From contig CM051458.1 of assembly GCA_028274465.1 (NCBI GenBank), forward strand, positions 54,735,253 through 54,799,252: a stretch of DNA of 64,000 nucleotides, in the 5' to 3' direction. This DNA is from Plantago ovata (taxonomy: Eukaryota; Streptophyta; Magnoliopsida; Lamiales; Plantaginaceae). The notes under the pieces are model-generated. The model made no database searches and was not told where the DNA came from. It saw nothing but the letters and a program-made list of their open reading frames with translations. The position numbers and the translations under genes are program-made. Shown here piece after piece: positions 39,144 to 51,750 of the stretch (the stretch's first letter is position 1; every line of letters begins with the position of its first letter).

Positions 39144-39444
39144 CTCTGTAACCCTGGTTTCACTTTCTTTGGTGTGTGGTACTTACTGTAATGACGAATG
39201 AATCATGAACGGTCAAATACATTAAGCAGACAAATAAAAATAAATTATAATAATAACAAATGGGCCGAATAACAAATACAGTCAAATGGGCCGAATAAAA
39301 AATGGGCCGAATAACAAATGATATTAGCAATAAAAAAAATTAAACAATCTAGATTAAACTGTATTAAATTGCAATAAAATAGAAATAAAGGTGTTAATAT
39401 GAAGTTTTTATTTTATTTTATTATGTTAGTACTAGTATTAGTAG
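39144..39444. repeat. GRF gene 5' flank with short ATGGGCCGAATAA tandem repeat
   Basis: Between the GRF start codon and the target site of the LTR element. It contains three close copies of AAATGGGCCGAATAA (about 39258-39320) and, at its right end, the GTACTAGTATTAG motif that continues beyond the LTR element at 51.8 kb. Confidence 0.7.
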
Positions 39445-39449
39445 TTTAG

Positions 39450-40652
39450 TGATGAACCGGAATTTGTCAGATTCTAATTAATCAAATAAATTTGTATTTA
39501 GCCAAAGACAATTCACAACTACAACGAAAACCGTAGTGTAGCAGTAGAATAACCTCGAGTGTCGATCTCTAAGGACTATAACTAGCTTTATCTAATCTAA
39601 CTTAAGAATATAAAATCAACAAACTACTTAGAAAGGTTTTTCTTATCAGATAATGGAGGCTGGTGATAGTACGATCATTCAAAGCATAGCAGGTTAATAA
39701 TCATGCATGAAGTACCCGATCGTTTTGCATAGAGATCTTTGATCAATGAATTGTCCAATTGTGTTCGTTATAATTCAACACTACGAAGATAGAGGTTTTA
39801 GATAGATCAAAGAAATAAAGCAATAACTCAAAGTCTAATTCGCTTTACAACCATCATGCATAATTATTAACCCTTCGCTAAGAAATCACATACTATCACC
39901 AACGAGAAGTATAGATACTCATAGATGTCATGCAATCAACAGAAATCATAGAAACATTGAATGAAAACATGTTGAAAGATAAATAAATATAAATAGAAAA
40001 ACTGTAAGATACAATGTTACCGAAGGTCGTCAATCTCCGAAGAATCGCGATCTTACAAGCTCCAAAACGATAAGAAAAAGTATCTCCTAAGATAAGAATC
40101 CCCAGAACAGGCTCTGGAGAATCCCTACCTAAAACTAATGAGAAAGGTGAGAGAAAAGGTCTGGAAAAGTATGAAAAACGGAGAAAACTAAGCAACTATA
40201 TATAGGCATTCGGCAGGTGTGGGGCGACTCGCCCCACACACCGGGCGATTCGCCTGGTGTGGGGCGGTTCGTCCCACGTCCCGGGCGACTCGCCCGGGAC
40301 CTCCAGTCGGCTGTTTACGCGTTTTCGACGCGTTTTTGGATTTCTTTTCCTTTTCGAACTCGGTTTTTGCCTTCTAGTGACCTGTTAGCCTTCAGACTCG
40401 ACCCCTAGACTTCAAATCCTATCCGGAATCTTCTAGATACTCCAAATAGGCGTTCGGAACACCAATTCCTTGTCTACTTCAATATAATTGCCCGGAAAAC
40501 CTCGTTTTTCATCCAAAACATGTAAAATACAAACTAAAGGGAAACGTGACACTATTCTAATAAAATGCACTAAAATATAGCTAAATTAACATAGAGGATA
40601 GCTAAATTGGTGAAAAAAGACTCGAATGAAAGTGTAAAATACACGTTCATCA
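39450..40652 (-). repeat. 3' LTR of element A
   Basis: About 1.2 kb, TGATGAAC...GTTCATCA, near-identical to 50547-51745 apart from a small percentage of differences. On the minus strand it has a TATATATAG box (about 40197-40206), with a cluster of GC-rich hairpins just upstream of it (about 40212-40302). Confidence 0.95.
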
Positions 40653-42319
40653 AACTCCCCAAACCGAACCTTTGCTTGTCCTCAAGCAACTAAGCTAGAA
40701 TCTAATGCAAAAAACAATGCAACACAAAAATGTAGTCTCATGCCAAATGAAATGAACTAATCTATTGAATCTATCAAAAAACATATGAACAAAAACCATA
40801 CAAATCATAACATGAATATAGGTTGAAGAATGCCTCGATTGACTCATACACATTCACATAAGCACTTATGTCAAGACAAGATAGTCTCTCGTAGCATTCT
40901 CTACCTAGACCTAGTCAGTGACCACGTAATGAAACATGCTAAAATACGAATGGTTGTCCCCGTGCCTATGAAACTGAAGACTTACTACTGTTCACCAATT
41001 TAAGACTTTTCCTCAAAGAGGTCGAACCAATACTGGCTCTCATCAAACGAAGGAGGGTTCCCTAAAAAGATAACACTCCCCTATTCTACCCATCTCTCAA
41101 GAAAAGCCTTAAGCTATTCACCACTTCCTGAATGGCAGGATGAGGGTGGTCTAGAACAGATGACACTCAAATGAAAAGAAAAGAAAGAAAATTACAACAC
41201 GATTACGAACATTACAAGAATTTGAAAATGAGACACAACACTTTGTTAAACTGCTTTTTGGCTCTTTTTTGGACCCTTCTTTGCTTTTTTTGGAGTCTTT
41301 TCTTTTTTTTTTTTTCTTTTTTTCTTTTCCAGTTTTTTTCTTTTTTCTGGAATTTTTTCTTTTTTTTTGATTTTTTTAGCCAGTAGTAGCACAACGAAAA
41401 AGAAACTAAAATGACTCACAAACGACTTCCCCAAACCTATTCGAAAGAATAGGTTGGAGTACAAAATTTACGAAGAATGAGAAATAAAAATCACAACACA
41501 CACTTAAAAAATGAAAAACAAGTCTAATGATAGCGTAACCCCCTCCCCAAACCTATTCGAAAGAATAGGTTGCAAACAAAGGATCACACAATCTCACAGT
41601 ACCTCCTTCCTAGGCATTTAGCAATCTCAAAGCAAGGTGAAGACTTGTTGCCTCTTAGGTACATAATTACTCGGGAAAACAACCATAAGATCCTAACATG
41701 CATCATCCTATTATAAAGGCCTTCGTGAACCGTAGTAGAGAGAACACCACTAAGTGATGTCGAGACTACCAAGCTTAACTAAGTGCAATACATAAATGTG
41801 ACAAGCCAAGCGAGAAAAACCTCAAACAAATTCATAGAGATGAAGCATATGATTAATGTCATAATTAGTTAATCTACCCAATAAAAAAGTTCAAAAAATT
41901 TGGCAATAAACTCCACATAAAACATGCAAGACTATCCTAGGATGAATGTAGTGTATGCAACTAAATACTAAGAAAGCAGTAAACGTGCAAATGCAAAAAC
42001 TTCACGAGTTTATCATAAGCAAGACAAGTATAGAGATAACCAGCGATAACCCCCCCAAACCTGAACGTCGTCGCTCGTCCCGAACGTCGAAAGTGAATTT
42101 AAGGTGAGAGCTAATACTTGTATAAGTGACCTATATTACTCAATCAAACACGTGATAAAACAAAACGGGTGATAAACGAGGTAAAAAGATCGATAATCTA
42201 GCATAATAGGAGAAAATCGGGTTTCCTCCAAAAATGCTAAATTATCATCTAGAGACCTATTTTATCACCAAAAACATACGAAAATATGAAAAACAATGCA
42301 ATGATATGCTCGAAACACA
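40653..42319 (-). other. 3' non-coding region of element A
   Basis: Between the integrase stop and the LTR. It begins (minus strand, LTR side) with the polypurine tract and contains a long T/C-rich stretch at about 41277-41380 and two CCCCAAACCTATTCGAAAGA repeats (about 41430 and 41545). No intact third gene is seen; Athila elements can carry an env-like gene here, but I find none. Confidence 0.6.
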
Positions 42320-43465
42320 CTAACCTTCAGTAGAGGTGGTAAGGGTAAGCTCGAGGTGATCAACCTCCCTTTGATCACTAGATATCTCGAAGTATGGCTT
42401 CACTCGTTGACCATTCACTTTGAAAGTATTGCCCGTCTTTGGATCAAAGAGTTTTACAGCTCCATGGGGAGCAACTTTGATAATTTCGTATGGTCCATCC
42501 CAACGAGTACGGAGCTTTCCAGGAAATAGTCGAAGGCGAGAATTAAATACCAAAGCTTTTTGCCCAGGAATCAGTTCCTTACGTACTATACCACGATCAT
42601 GATACTTCTTAGTATGTTCTTTGTAGATCTTGACATTTTCATAAGCACCTAGTCGCAATTCATCGAGCTCATCTAGTTGCAACAACCGTTCTTCGCCAGC
42701 TTTTCCCATATCAAGGTTGAGTGCTTTGATAGCCCAATATGCTTTGTGTTCCAGTTCTACGGGAAGATGACATGCTTTCCCATACACAAGTCTGTACGGA
42801 GTGGTTCCAATCACTGTCTTGTAGCTAGTCCTGTATGCCCAAAGTGCATCATTCAATTTTCCTGCCCAATCTTTCCTACTAGGCTTCACTACTCGCTCTA
42901 GGATCTTCTTAATTTGACGGTTGCTAACTTCGACTTAGCCCGATGTCTGTGGGTGATATGGCGTAGCGACAGTATGGTGGACACCGTATCTCTTAAGAAG
43001 GGAGGCAAAGGTTCTATTGATGAAGTGTGACCCTCCATCACTGATGATTGTCCTAGGGCACCCAAATCCAGAGAATATTTCTTCCTTCAAGAACTTCATA
43101 ACAACTGTGCCGTCATTCGTTTTTGTGGGAATTGCCTCCAGCCATTTGGTCACATAATCCACCGCAACAAGAATGTATCCATAACCTCCACTTGATAGAA
43201 ATGGTCCCATGAAATCAATGCCCCACACGTCGAAAGGTTCGATCACTAGATTCCCTTGAACGGGCATTTCATCTTTCTTGCTAATATTACCACCTCGTTG
43301 ACATGGGTCACAATTCTTCACAAAAATTCGAGCATCTCGGTATAATGTTGGCCAGTAAAATCCTGCTTGTAGTACTTTGCGAGCTGTTTTCAAGCCACTA
43401 TAGTGTCCTCCACAATTAAGCTCGTGGCAATGACTCAACACACTTTGTTGCTCTTCTTGTGGCAC
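42320..43465 (-). pseudogene. Integrase of LTR element (Ty3 type), with in-frame stop
   Basis: Has the H2C2 zinc-binding region (HCHELNCGGHYSGLKTAR ... CDPCQR), the core with Asp in WGIDFMGPF and Asp in IISDGGSHF, then the C-terminal part ([20 protein letters not shown] ... GPYEIIKV). A TAA at 42935-42937 lies between TSG and [11 protein letters not shown], where the family has Gln, so it splits the protein just before the third catalytic residue. Integrase would insert the cDNA copy into the genome. Confidence 0.9.
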
Positions 43466-43473
43466 ACATCTCC

Positions 43474-44460
43474 TCAGAATCCCATCAGCTCCTTCTTTGA
43501 AAAGATGCGGATCATCCCATATGAAAGACCTGCAACGCTTGGCAAGAACTTTCTTGTCGGAGGCTGAAAGTTAGTGGGGCAAACATTCATAGCCAAATAG
43601 TTTACAATATCAGCATACCATGGCTCTTCATTAGCCTTCACCAAGTGTTCATCAGGGAGATCCTCATTAATAGGTATTGAATCAACAGGGATATTTGGTA
43701 TTCTAGACAAATGATCAGTTACTAAATTCTCCCTACCAGCTCTATCCACTATTGTCAAATCAAAATCTTGTAGCAAAAGGACCCAACGGATTAATCTAGG
43801 CTTAGAATCTTGCTTAGCTATCAAATGTCTCAAAGCAGCATGATCAGTATGGACATTCACATGATGACCAATTAAATAAGACCTAAACTTTTGTAAAGCA
43901 AAAACAACATCTAAAAATTCCTTTTCAGTAGTTGTGTAGTTAACTTGTGCGGAGTCTAGAGTCTTACTAACATAATAAATCACACGATACTGCTTATCAA
44001 CTTTTTGGCATAAAACGGCACCCATAGCAAAATTCGAAGCATCACACATAATCTCAAAATGAAGATTCCAATCAGGTGGCACAACAATGAGAGCAGAAAC
44101 AAGCTTTTCCTTAAGGGTATTAAAAGAAACTAAGCATTCATTAAAAAATGGAAAACCACATCTTTTGCAAGCAAGCTACTTAAAGGTTTAGCAATTTTCG
44201 AGAAATCCTTAATAAACCTCCTATGAAACCCTACATGGCCAAGAAAAGATTGCAATTCTTTCACACAAGTAGGTGGGAGAAGTTTTTCAATGATTTCGAT
44301 CGTAGCCTTGTCTACCTCAATACCTCTTTCAGAAACTACAGGTCCTAGAACAATGCCTTCCCTAACCATGTAATGACTTTTCTCCCAGCTTAAGGTCAAA
44401 TTGCATTCAATGCACCTTTTAAAACAAGATCTAATCTTTGCAAACATTCATCAAACGAAT
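43474..44460 (-). pseudogene. Reverse transcriptase tail plus RNase H
   Basis: The segment starts after the catalytic YVDD motif, at FGDSFDECLQ, and continues with NLTLSWEKSHYMVREGIVLG and LQSFLGHVGFHRRFIKDFSK, then RNase H ([43 protein letters not shown]). The fingers and palm that hold the active-site aspartates are missing. There are frame breaks near 44420, near 44130 and near 43570. Not able to copy RNA to DNA. Confidence 0.88.
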
Positions 44461-44584
44461 CACCAAAAAGGGAAAAATGCTTGTATAAGTGACCTAAAAT
44501 ACTCAATCAAACTCGTGAGATAAAAATTAAAGCGGTAAAGAAAGCGATAAAATCTCCGGGTTGCCTCTCGGATAGCGCCATTGT
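44461..44584 (-). other. Junction where reverse transcriptase core is missing
   Basis: Non-coding DNA sits directly against the RT remnant. It includes CTTGTATAAGTGACCTA, also found at about 42118 in the 3' non-coding region of element A, and GGTTGCCTCTCGGATAGCGCC. This suggests that 3' non-coding DNA of a related element is joined to mid-RT by a deletion. Confidence 0.6.
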
Positions 44585-45117
44585 TTAAAGTCTTTGACTC
44601 GACTCCTGTCTGCGCCTATCTCTTCTTTTTGCGGTACTAGGCTTCCCATTCATTGTTCTCCTCTCCATGCCACGAACCTGTGAATAAGAAAGAATATAGG
44701 CTGCAAGACCACAGTAGTGAGTAGTGAAAGAAATATCGGGCGGATCAGGTGGATCAGGCATGGCGTGCAACACGTGTTGCTTTCCGTCCACTTCGATGGT
44801 GCAAGTTCTTTGGTAGACGTCCATCACGGAGCGTAGTTTAGTCAAGAATGGTTGCCCTAAGAGTATGACATCCCCCGTTCCAGGTGCAGACGCCGGCATA
44901 ACTACAAAATTGGTGTAAACAGATGCTTCACCAATCTTGACCAACACATTTTTCACAACTCCTTCGGGTCTCATAAATGATCCATCCGCCAGTCGCACAA
45001 TAGCCCTTTCCTCAGATAGTTTTCCAAGGTTACTCTTTTCAAACACATTCAAAGGAATTATGTTTGAGTAGGATCTCGTGTCTAGTGTGGCACGGACATC
45101 TTCAAGCTCACCAATCC
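44585..45117 (-). pseudogene. Aspartic protease region of nested element B
   Basis: Retropepsin-like: RATLDTRSYSNIIPLNVF, VVMPASAPGTGDVILLGQPF. The active site usually reads DTG or DSG; here it is DTR, which would be expected to inactivate the protease. A different version of this domain belongs to element A at 48136-49308, showing that two elements are present. Confidence 0.7.
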
Positions 45118-46650
45118 CTACCTTAACATCGAAACTTTTAGGGAGTGGTTCGGGATCCTCTTGCTCCTCATCACTTGCGTCAGAACCAAGGTCCTCCTGA
45201 TGGTGATTTCGTCAGGTACATCACCAGCCAATTTCGACTTCACAGTGTTGCTAGGCAGTTTGCCTTGTTGCCTACTTGCTCTTCGGTCGATCAACTCTTG
45301 CATGTTTTGATGGGCAAGCCTAGTGCTCTCTTCCAAACTATCGAGCCTTGCCCTAGTCTTCTCAGAATCTTCTTTATAACGTTTGAGAAAACTTTGTGTG
45401 TGATCAACCATCTTCTGCAAGTTCTCCATCAGTTGAGCCGTCTTCGACTTCGGTGGCTCTTTCGGAGCGGGGTTTTCGCAGTGATCATTACCATAGTTTA
45501 GCCTACTACGGTCTTGGTTAGGGCCATAAGTTTGGTTAGCCGGTACATATCCTTGATTGTTACGGTATCCTCTTCTCCAAAATCCACCTCGAGGATTCCT
45601 ACCGTCTTGTCCGTAGCTAACTTCTTGAGTACCAAACTCCGTAGCAAAGGCCTCTTCTTCGCCTCCTCGAGCCCAGTTGCCATCATCGTATGCCAGCTCC
45701 GATCTACACATATGAGCCCCATGCCCATAATTCTTGCATATTCGGCATACTTCGTTCGAAACAGTTGTTCCGGTGGCGCTCTTGAGGACTTGCTTCAATT
45801 CGTTGGTAAAGCACTCGAATTGATCCCCATTCCCCCTGTACATAGGGGCTTCTTGAGTCGGTGGAGCTTCAGGTCCACGTCTCCTAACCATTGCTCTTGG
45901 GTCCTTGAACTGCGAACCCTTAGCAAGCCTTTCGAAAACTGCCCAGACGGCTTCTGCGGTTTCCTCCCAAATATTGCCTCGGCATTGGAAATCCACCACT
46001 TGTTGGTTCTCGAAGGTTAGTCCATTGTAGAAGTGTTGGACTAAGTCGGAAAGTTCAAAACCATGGTGAGGGCACTTGTTCGTGAGATCTTGGAACCTCT
46101 CGAACGCGGTGTAGATGGTCTCATCATAGTCCTGCTTGAATCCAGTGATTTGCGCCTAAAGCGCGGTAGTCAAGGTGTGAGGGAAGTATTTCTCCATGAA
46201 AGCTGAAAAAACCTTTTCCCAAGTGTCCAGCGAGCCGGCTGCTAGAGAACTCAGCCATGACTTGGCTCTGTCGCCAAGTCCCATAGCAAAAACCTTCATC
46301 CTCAACTCATCCGTTGTTATGTCAGCTCCGGGTCGTGGGAGTTGGTTGACGAAATCATCGATATCGTTCAAGTACCCCATCACATCTTCCCTTGATAAGC
46401 CATAGAACCTCGGAAGTTGTTGGAATGCGTGGTTCTTGATCTCCAGATCTCGGGTTGCAGACGAAAGAACGATCGCCGGTCCCCTCATACGATCCTTGGT
46501 GGGTTGAACCCATGCCTTCAGTGGTCTAGCTTCTGCCATTCCGTCGATTTCCTTGAAAAGAGTCGCCTTCTTTGGTGGTAGACTCTATCGATCTCAGCAA
46601 TTGAATTAGCAAGCGGTGTTCCTGCAGCACGTGTATGCAGCATACACAAT
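45118..46650 (-). pseudogene. Gag of nested element B
   Basis: From MPHTR-like leader (about 46650), through KAWVQPTKDRMRGPAIVLSS, the gag core (FYGLSREDVMGYLNDIDDFV ... SWLSSLAAGSLDTWEKVFSA), to a zinc-knuckle-like CRICKNYGHGAHMC (about 45705-45760) and a coiled coil. The frame changes at about 46150 and again near 46560. Gag would form the capsid. Confidence 0.82.
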
Positions 46651-46812
46651 CTATAACAGACTAGGAAAGGTGATTAGAAACAGACTAGGAAAGCAGTACT
46701 AGAGAGAGATTAAAAAGGAAAACTAAAACTAATAGAATTAGGAATCTAAAGCTGTAAATATAAACAAATTAAAAAGAAAAAAGGAGTATAGTCCCCGGCA
46801 ACGGCGCCAATT

Positions 46813-48062
46813 TGATGAACGGAGATTTGTCGGGTCTCGATTCAGCAAATAAATTTTATTTAGCCAAAGGAAATCCACAACTACAACGAAAACCGTAGTG
46901 TAGTAGCAGAATGACTCGAGTGTCGTTCTCTCAGGACTATAACTAGCTTAATCTATTTAACAAGAGAATATAAAACAGCAGACAGATAACAATAGGGGGT
47001 TTCTAGCAGATAATGGAGATTGGTGATAGTATGGTCCTTCTTAGCATAATGGGTCGATAATCATGCATAAATTTCTCGGTCTTGCATAGAGATCTTTGAA
47101 TCAATCTAGTGTCCTGTGGCAAGTATTAAGCACTACGAAGATAATTTGGTCTGAATAGTCAACACGATTGTCCTAATGTGTTCCGTAATTATTCAACACT
47201 ACGAATATAATTGGTCTGATGGTCGACTAGTATCCAATTGTGCATAATGATCAATACAACATACGAGAATTTTTGTTACAACTGATCAACGAAATAAAGC
47301 AATGACACAGAGTATAATGCGCGATATAGCCATTAGCATGATTATCTTCCCTCTCTAAGAATTCACATACTACCACCAATGATAAGTTTAGCTACTCATA
47401 ATAAGCATGCAATCAACAGATATCATAGAAGAAAACATGTTGAAAGAATATAGAATAAGTAGAATAAAACTTGTAAGATACAAAGTTACCGAAGGTTGTC
47501 AATCTTCGGATGATTGCGGTCCCACGAGCTCCAAACTGCTATGAAAAAGTATCCCCTAAGCTACGGAACTCCCAGGACAGGCCCCGGGAAGTTCCTACCT
47601 AAAACTATAGAGAGAGGTGAGAAAGTAGGCTTGGAAAGATATGATTTTCGGAGAAAAACTGAGCTCTATATATAGGCCCCGAAATTTCTCTGGGGCGGTT
47701 CGCCCCTCGGCTTTTTTGCGGAATTCCGCGTTTTTCGACGCGGATTTGGATTTCTTCACCTTTTCGGACTCGGTTTTAGACTTCTAATGGCCTTCTAGCC
47801 TCCAGATTCGACCCCTAGACTCCAAATCCTATCCGGAAACCTTCAGATACTCCAAATAGGCTTCTGGAACACCAATTCCTTGTCAACTTTAATATATTTG
47901 CCCAAAAATCCCCGAATTTCAACCAAAACCTGTAAAATAAAATCTAAAGGGAAACGCAACACTATTCTAATAAAATGTACTAAAATATAGCTAAATTAAC
48001 ATAGAGGATAGCTAAAATAGGTGAAAAAGACTCGAATGAAAGTGTAAAATACACATTTATCA
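46813..48062 (-). repeat. 5' LTR of nested element B, with tRNA-Asp primer site
   Basis: TGATGAAC...TTTATCA, about 1.25 kb, related to but distinct from the A LTRs and closer to the LTR at 61097-62368. The adjacent primer-binding site at 46793-46810 is complementary to tRNA-Asp. No matching 3' LTR was found to the left, so B has lost its 3' end. Confidence 0.88.
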
Positions 48063-49308
48063 CGCAGGAAGTGGCTTTAATTCTAAGCTAGGCTCTTCAG
48101 GAAATTTACTTTCTTCCTCTTCTTCATCTAAAGGTTCAAGCACTTCTTCTCCTACGGGAATTTCTGGGGGTGCCATCCATTATTTCAACTAGTTCCCTTG
48201 CTTCTTCGGTCATGTAGCATGTCTCTGTTTGCATGGTTAGTGCCTCCTCAAGTGGTTCACGATTATCATAGCAGTGATGAAATTTGGAAATCATGGAATC
48301 ATAGCAATCGACAAAATTTAACTCTTCCACGACTTCCTTATCTCCGATGCTACATCCTACCAATTCAATCTTCTCACCCATTACCTCCATGGTTATTTTC
48401 TTGCCCTTAAGTTCAAGGCATGTGTTGGTAGTTGCCATGAATGGTCTCCCAAGTAGTACTACGTGCTCGCGAATATGGCTCTTCCCCTCGTCTGCAGACT
48501 TCATTACTACAAAATCAGCTGGGATTATCAATTTGTCCACCTTCACAAGGATGTCCTCTATTATCCCGACTGGCCTCTTCACACTTTGGTCCGCCATTTG
48601 GACAACCATATCAGTTGGTGTCAATTCTCCGAGATCCAGAGCCTTGTATACCGAAAAGGGCATTAAGTTAATGCTAGCCCCCAAGTCAAGCATTGCCTTC
48701 GTAGTTCGACCATTCCCCAAGGCGATGTCGATGATGAAACTTCCAGGATCTTTCTTCTTCACAGGTAACTCGGCAATCGAATTTACTGTCTCAACCCCAT
48801 TAACTTCCTTTCCTGAAGTAATCCTTTTGTTCTTCATCTCACGAAAGAATTTCGTATAATGTGAAATGTTTTGGATTAACTCCAAGAGGGGCACATTGAC
48901 TTCAACCTTTGAGAGGCGTTGACATAGGGGTGACTCCTGAATATCCTTCTTGGCTGGCTTGATTCGACTTGGGAATGGTACATGTGGTTTTGGAGGCACA
49001 TATGGATTGGAAGATTTGTGAAGTACTGCTGGCGTAGGAGTTCCCCTTTTGACCTCATCATCAACCATGTCTTCTACAGATGGTCTTGGTTCATCATCCT
49101 TCTCTTGAGGTTCTTTGGAACTTTCACTAACCTCTTGTTCGGTGCTTGGTCCTGTATTGTCGGTCCCAGATGGTTCAACACGTTTAGGACGCACGAAGTT
49201 AGGAATTTTGGTCATCTTTCCTCCACGGAGTAGTAGATTCACTTCTTCGTACACATTTTCCTCGGTAGTAACATTTGGAAGTGGCTCGGGATCAGCTTCA
49301 GGTGTCAA
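48063..49308 (-). pseudogene. Aspartic protease region of element A
   Basis: Contains VNVPLLELIQNISHYTKFFR, the active-site-like DLGASINLMP, VVMKSADEGKSHIREHVVLL and GRPFMATTNT, a set typical of Athila Pol. Downstream the coding sequence continues with a frame change into SLELKPLPA, then is cut at 48062/48063 by the LTR of element B, just before where RT would begin. Confidence 0.85.
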
Positions 49309-49615
49309 AACGGGGGAACTGGGGTCATCTCATCCAGTTCCCTGGAGCTGGGGGCGGTTCGCCCCCCACACCGGGTGGTTCGCCCCCTACTTCCAGGGGG
49401 GCGTCTTCGACTGCTTTTCCACACTTTTCACACTTCAACAAGCTAAGCTCCTTGATGAGTTGCTCAGTTACTTCGACTGCTTCAAAAGCCTTCTCGATGC
49501 GAAGATTGTTTTCAGCTTGCCCTGCGTGTGCTATCTCGAAAACACTCTCGATGGCCTTAATCCCTGCGTAAAACGCAAGCTCTTCCTCCTCACTGATATC
49601 TTCGTCTTCGGAATA

Positions 49616-50338
49616 TCATTCGTATAAGTTTTCAGTTTCGCCCCGATTCGAATTCCTGTTGGTGTCTTGACTCGACATTTGCCTCTCAGTCTGTGCAGAT
49701 CCACTGGCGTACTTTTGAAAGACCTTCACTGCCTCTTCAATTGTACATTCTTCTAATCCTCCACACATCCCATCCACTTGAAGCCTAACATCATCACGTA
49801 GACCACCAACAAAATACCAAATCAGGTCCCCGTCAACGAAATGGTGATGGGGGCACTCACGTTTATACAACTCAAAACGTTCGTAGGTGTCACAGAATCG
49901 CTCATACTCTCCTTGCTTGAAGTGTTCGATCCGACTCCGCAAGGCAATCGTCTCATGGTAAGGCATGAAACGCGCCAAGAACTCCTCTACTACTTGGCCC
50001 CAGGTTCTCAGTGATCCTGGTGCTAACCTTGCTATCCAAATTCTTGGTTCGTATCCCAGAGCAAAAGAAAATAATTTCCTGCATAATTGGTCCTCGATGA
50101 ACCCCTTTGCTGGAACTTTTGCTATTTCTTCCTCATAGGATCTGATGAAGCTTAACGGATTCATCCCCACTCCATCTTCGAACCTTGGTATCCTTCTCAC
50201 TACAAAACTTGTTACCTCATACCCCGATAACTCTTCTTCCAAGTATATAGCTGACCCTTTCTTGACTTGCGAGAACGTAGCTGTCAAGCGAGCTTTTAAG
50301 GTCGTCATACCTGGAAATCTGGAACAGGAGTAACTCAA
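49616..50338 (-). pseudogene. Gag of element A
   Basis: Retrotransposon gag core: RIPRFEDGVGMNPLSFIRSY, LFSFALGYEPRIWIARLAPG, TWGQVVEEFLARFMP, RIEHFKQGEYERFCDTYERF. Stops at 49616 with further Cys-containing coding sequence (CEKCGK near 49435) in another frame up to the protease. Distinct from the gag of element B. Confidence 0.85.
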
Positions 50339-50546
50339 AACTGAAAATTAGTCTCGTTAGAAATCTCGAAGATCAAGAAAATTTCCGGAAATCACTATAA
50401 AATCGAAAACTACTAAGACTAGGAAAGGGGTATCAGAGAGAGATTAAATAGGAAAATAAAAACAACTAGAAATAGGAATTGAATGCTGAAAATATAAATA
50501 AGCTAAACTGAAAAAAAGAGTATATTCCCCGGCAGCGGCGCCAATT

Positions 50547-51745
50547 TGATGAACCGGAATTTGTCAGATTCTAATTAATCAAATAAATTTGTATTTAGCG
50601 AAAGGCAATTCACAACTACAACGAAAACTGTAGTGTAGCAGTAGAATAACCTCAAGTGTCGATCTCTAAGGACTATAACTAGCTTTATCTAATCTAACTT
50701 AAGAATATAAAATCAACAAACTACTTAGCAAGGGTTTTTCTTATCAAATAATGGAGGCTGGTGATAGTATGATCATTCAAAGCATAACAGGTTAATAATC
50801 ATGCATGAAGTACCCGATCGTTTTGCATAGAGATCTTTGATCAATGAATTGTCCAATTGTGTTTGTTATAATTCAACACTACGAAGATAGAGGTTTTAGA
50901 TAGATCAAAGAAATAAAGCAATAACTCAAAGTCTAATTCGCTTTACAGCCATCATGCATAATTATTAACCCTTCGCTAAGAAATCACATACTATCACCAA
51001 CGAGAAGTTTAGCTACTCATAGATGTCATGCAATCAACAGAAATCATAGCAACGTTGAATGAAAACATGTTGAAAGATAAATAAATATAAATAGAAAAAC
51101 TGTAAGATACAATGTTACCGAAGGTCGTCAATCTCCGAAGAATCGCGATCTTACAAGCTCCAAAACGATAAGAAAAAGTATCTCCTAAGCTAAGAATCCC
51201 CAGAACAGGCTCTGGAGATTCCCTACCTAAAAATAATGAGAAAGGTGAGAGAAAAGGTCTGGAAAAGTATGAAAAACGGAGAAAACTGAGCAACTATATA
51301 TAGGCATTCGGCAGGTGTGGGGCGACTCGCCCCACACACCGGGCGATTCGCCTGCTGTGGGGCGGTTCGCCCCACGTCCCGGGCGACTCGCCCGGGACCT
51401 CCAGTCGGCTGTTTATGCGTTTTCGACGCGTTTTTGGATTTCTTTTTCTTTTCGGACTCGGTTTTTGCCTTCTAGTGACCTTTTAGCCTTCAGACTCGAC
51501 CCCTAGACTTCAAATCCTATCCGGAATCTTCTAGATACTCCAAATAGGCCTTTGGAACACCAATTCCTTGTCTACTTCAATATAATTGCCTGGAAAACCT
51601 CGTTTTTCACTCAAAACCTGTAAAATACAAACTAAAGGGAAACGTGACACTATTCTAATAAAATGCACTAAAGCTAAATTAACATAGAGGATAGCTAAAT
51701 TGGTGAAAAAAGACTCGAATGAAAGTGTAAAATACATGTTCATCA
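50547..51745 (-). repeat. 5' LTR of element A
   Basis: Partner of 39450-40652. The primer-binding site is directly inside it (50527-50544). It has the TATA box and upstream hairpin cluster (about 51310-51400). The TSD TTTAG follows at 51746. Confidence 0.95.
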
Positions 51746-51750
51746 TTTAG

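Larger units (their letters stand above)
39450..51745 (-). mobile_element. Athila-like Ty3 LTR retrotransposon A (with nested remnant B)
   Basis: Flanked by the 5-bp duplication TTTAG (39445-39449 and 51746-51750). Two LTRs of about 1.2 kb begin TGATGAAC and end GTTCATCA. The internal genes are on the minus strand, so the right LTR is the 5' LTR. The primer-binding site (50527-50544) is complementary to the 3' end of plant tRNA-Asp, as in Athila elements. The polypurine tract is at 40653-40665. Order on the minus strand: PBS, gag, protease, nested element B, RT remnant, RNase H, integrase, 3' non-coding, LTR. The RT core is absent and several frames are broken, so it is not autonomous. Confidence 0.93.

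Noticed and set aside
41171-41464. Short frames on both strands rich in Phe or Lys
   Set aside because: They come from a T/C-rich low-complexity stretch in the 3' non-coding region of the LTR element.
45145-46020. Plus-strand frames of 118 and 168 residues
   Set aside because: Antisense to gag of the nested element; no domain of their own.
48198-49627. Plus-strand frames of up to 170 residues
   Set aside because: Antisense to the protease/gag region of element A.
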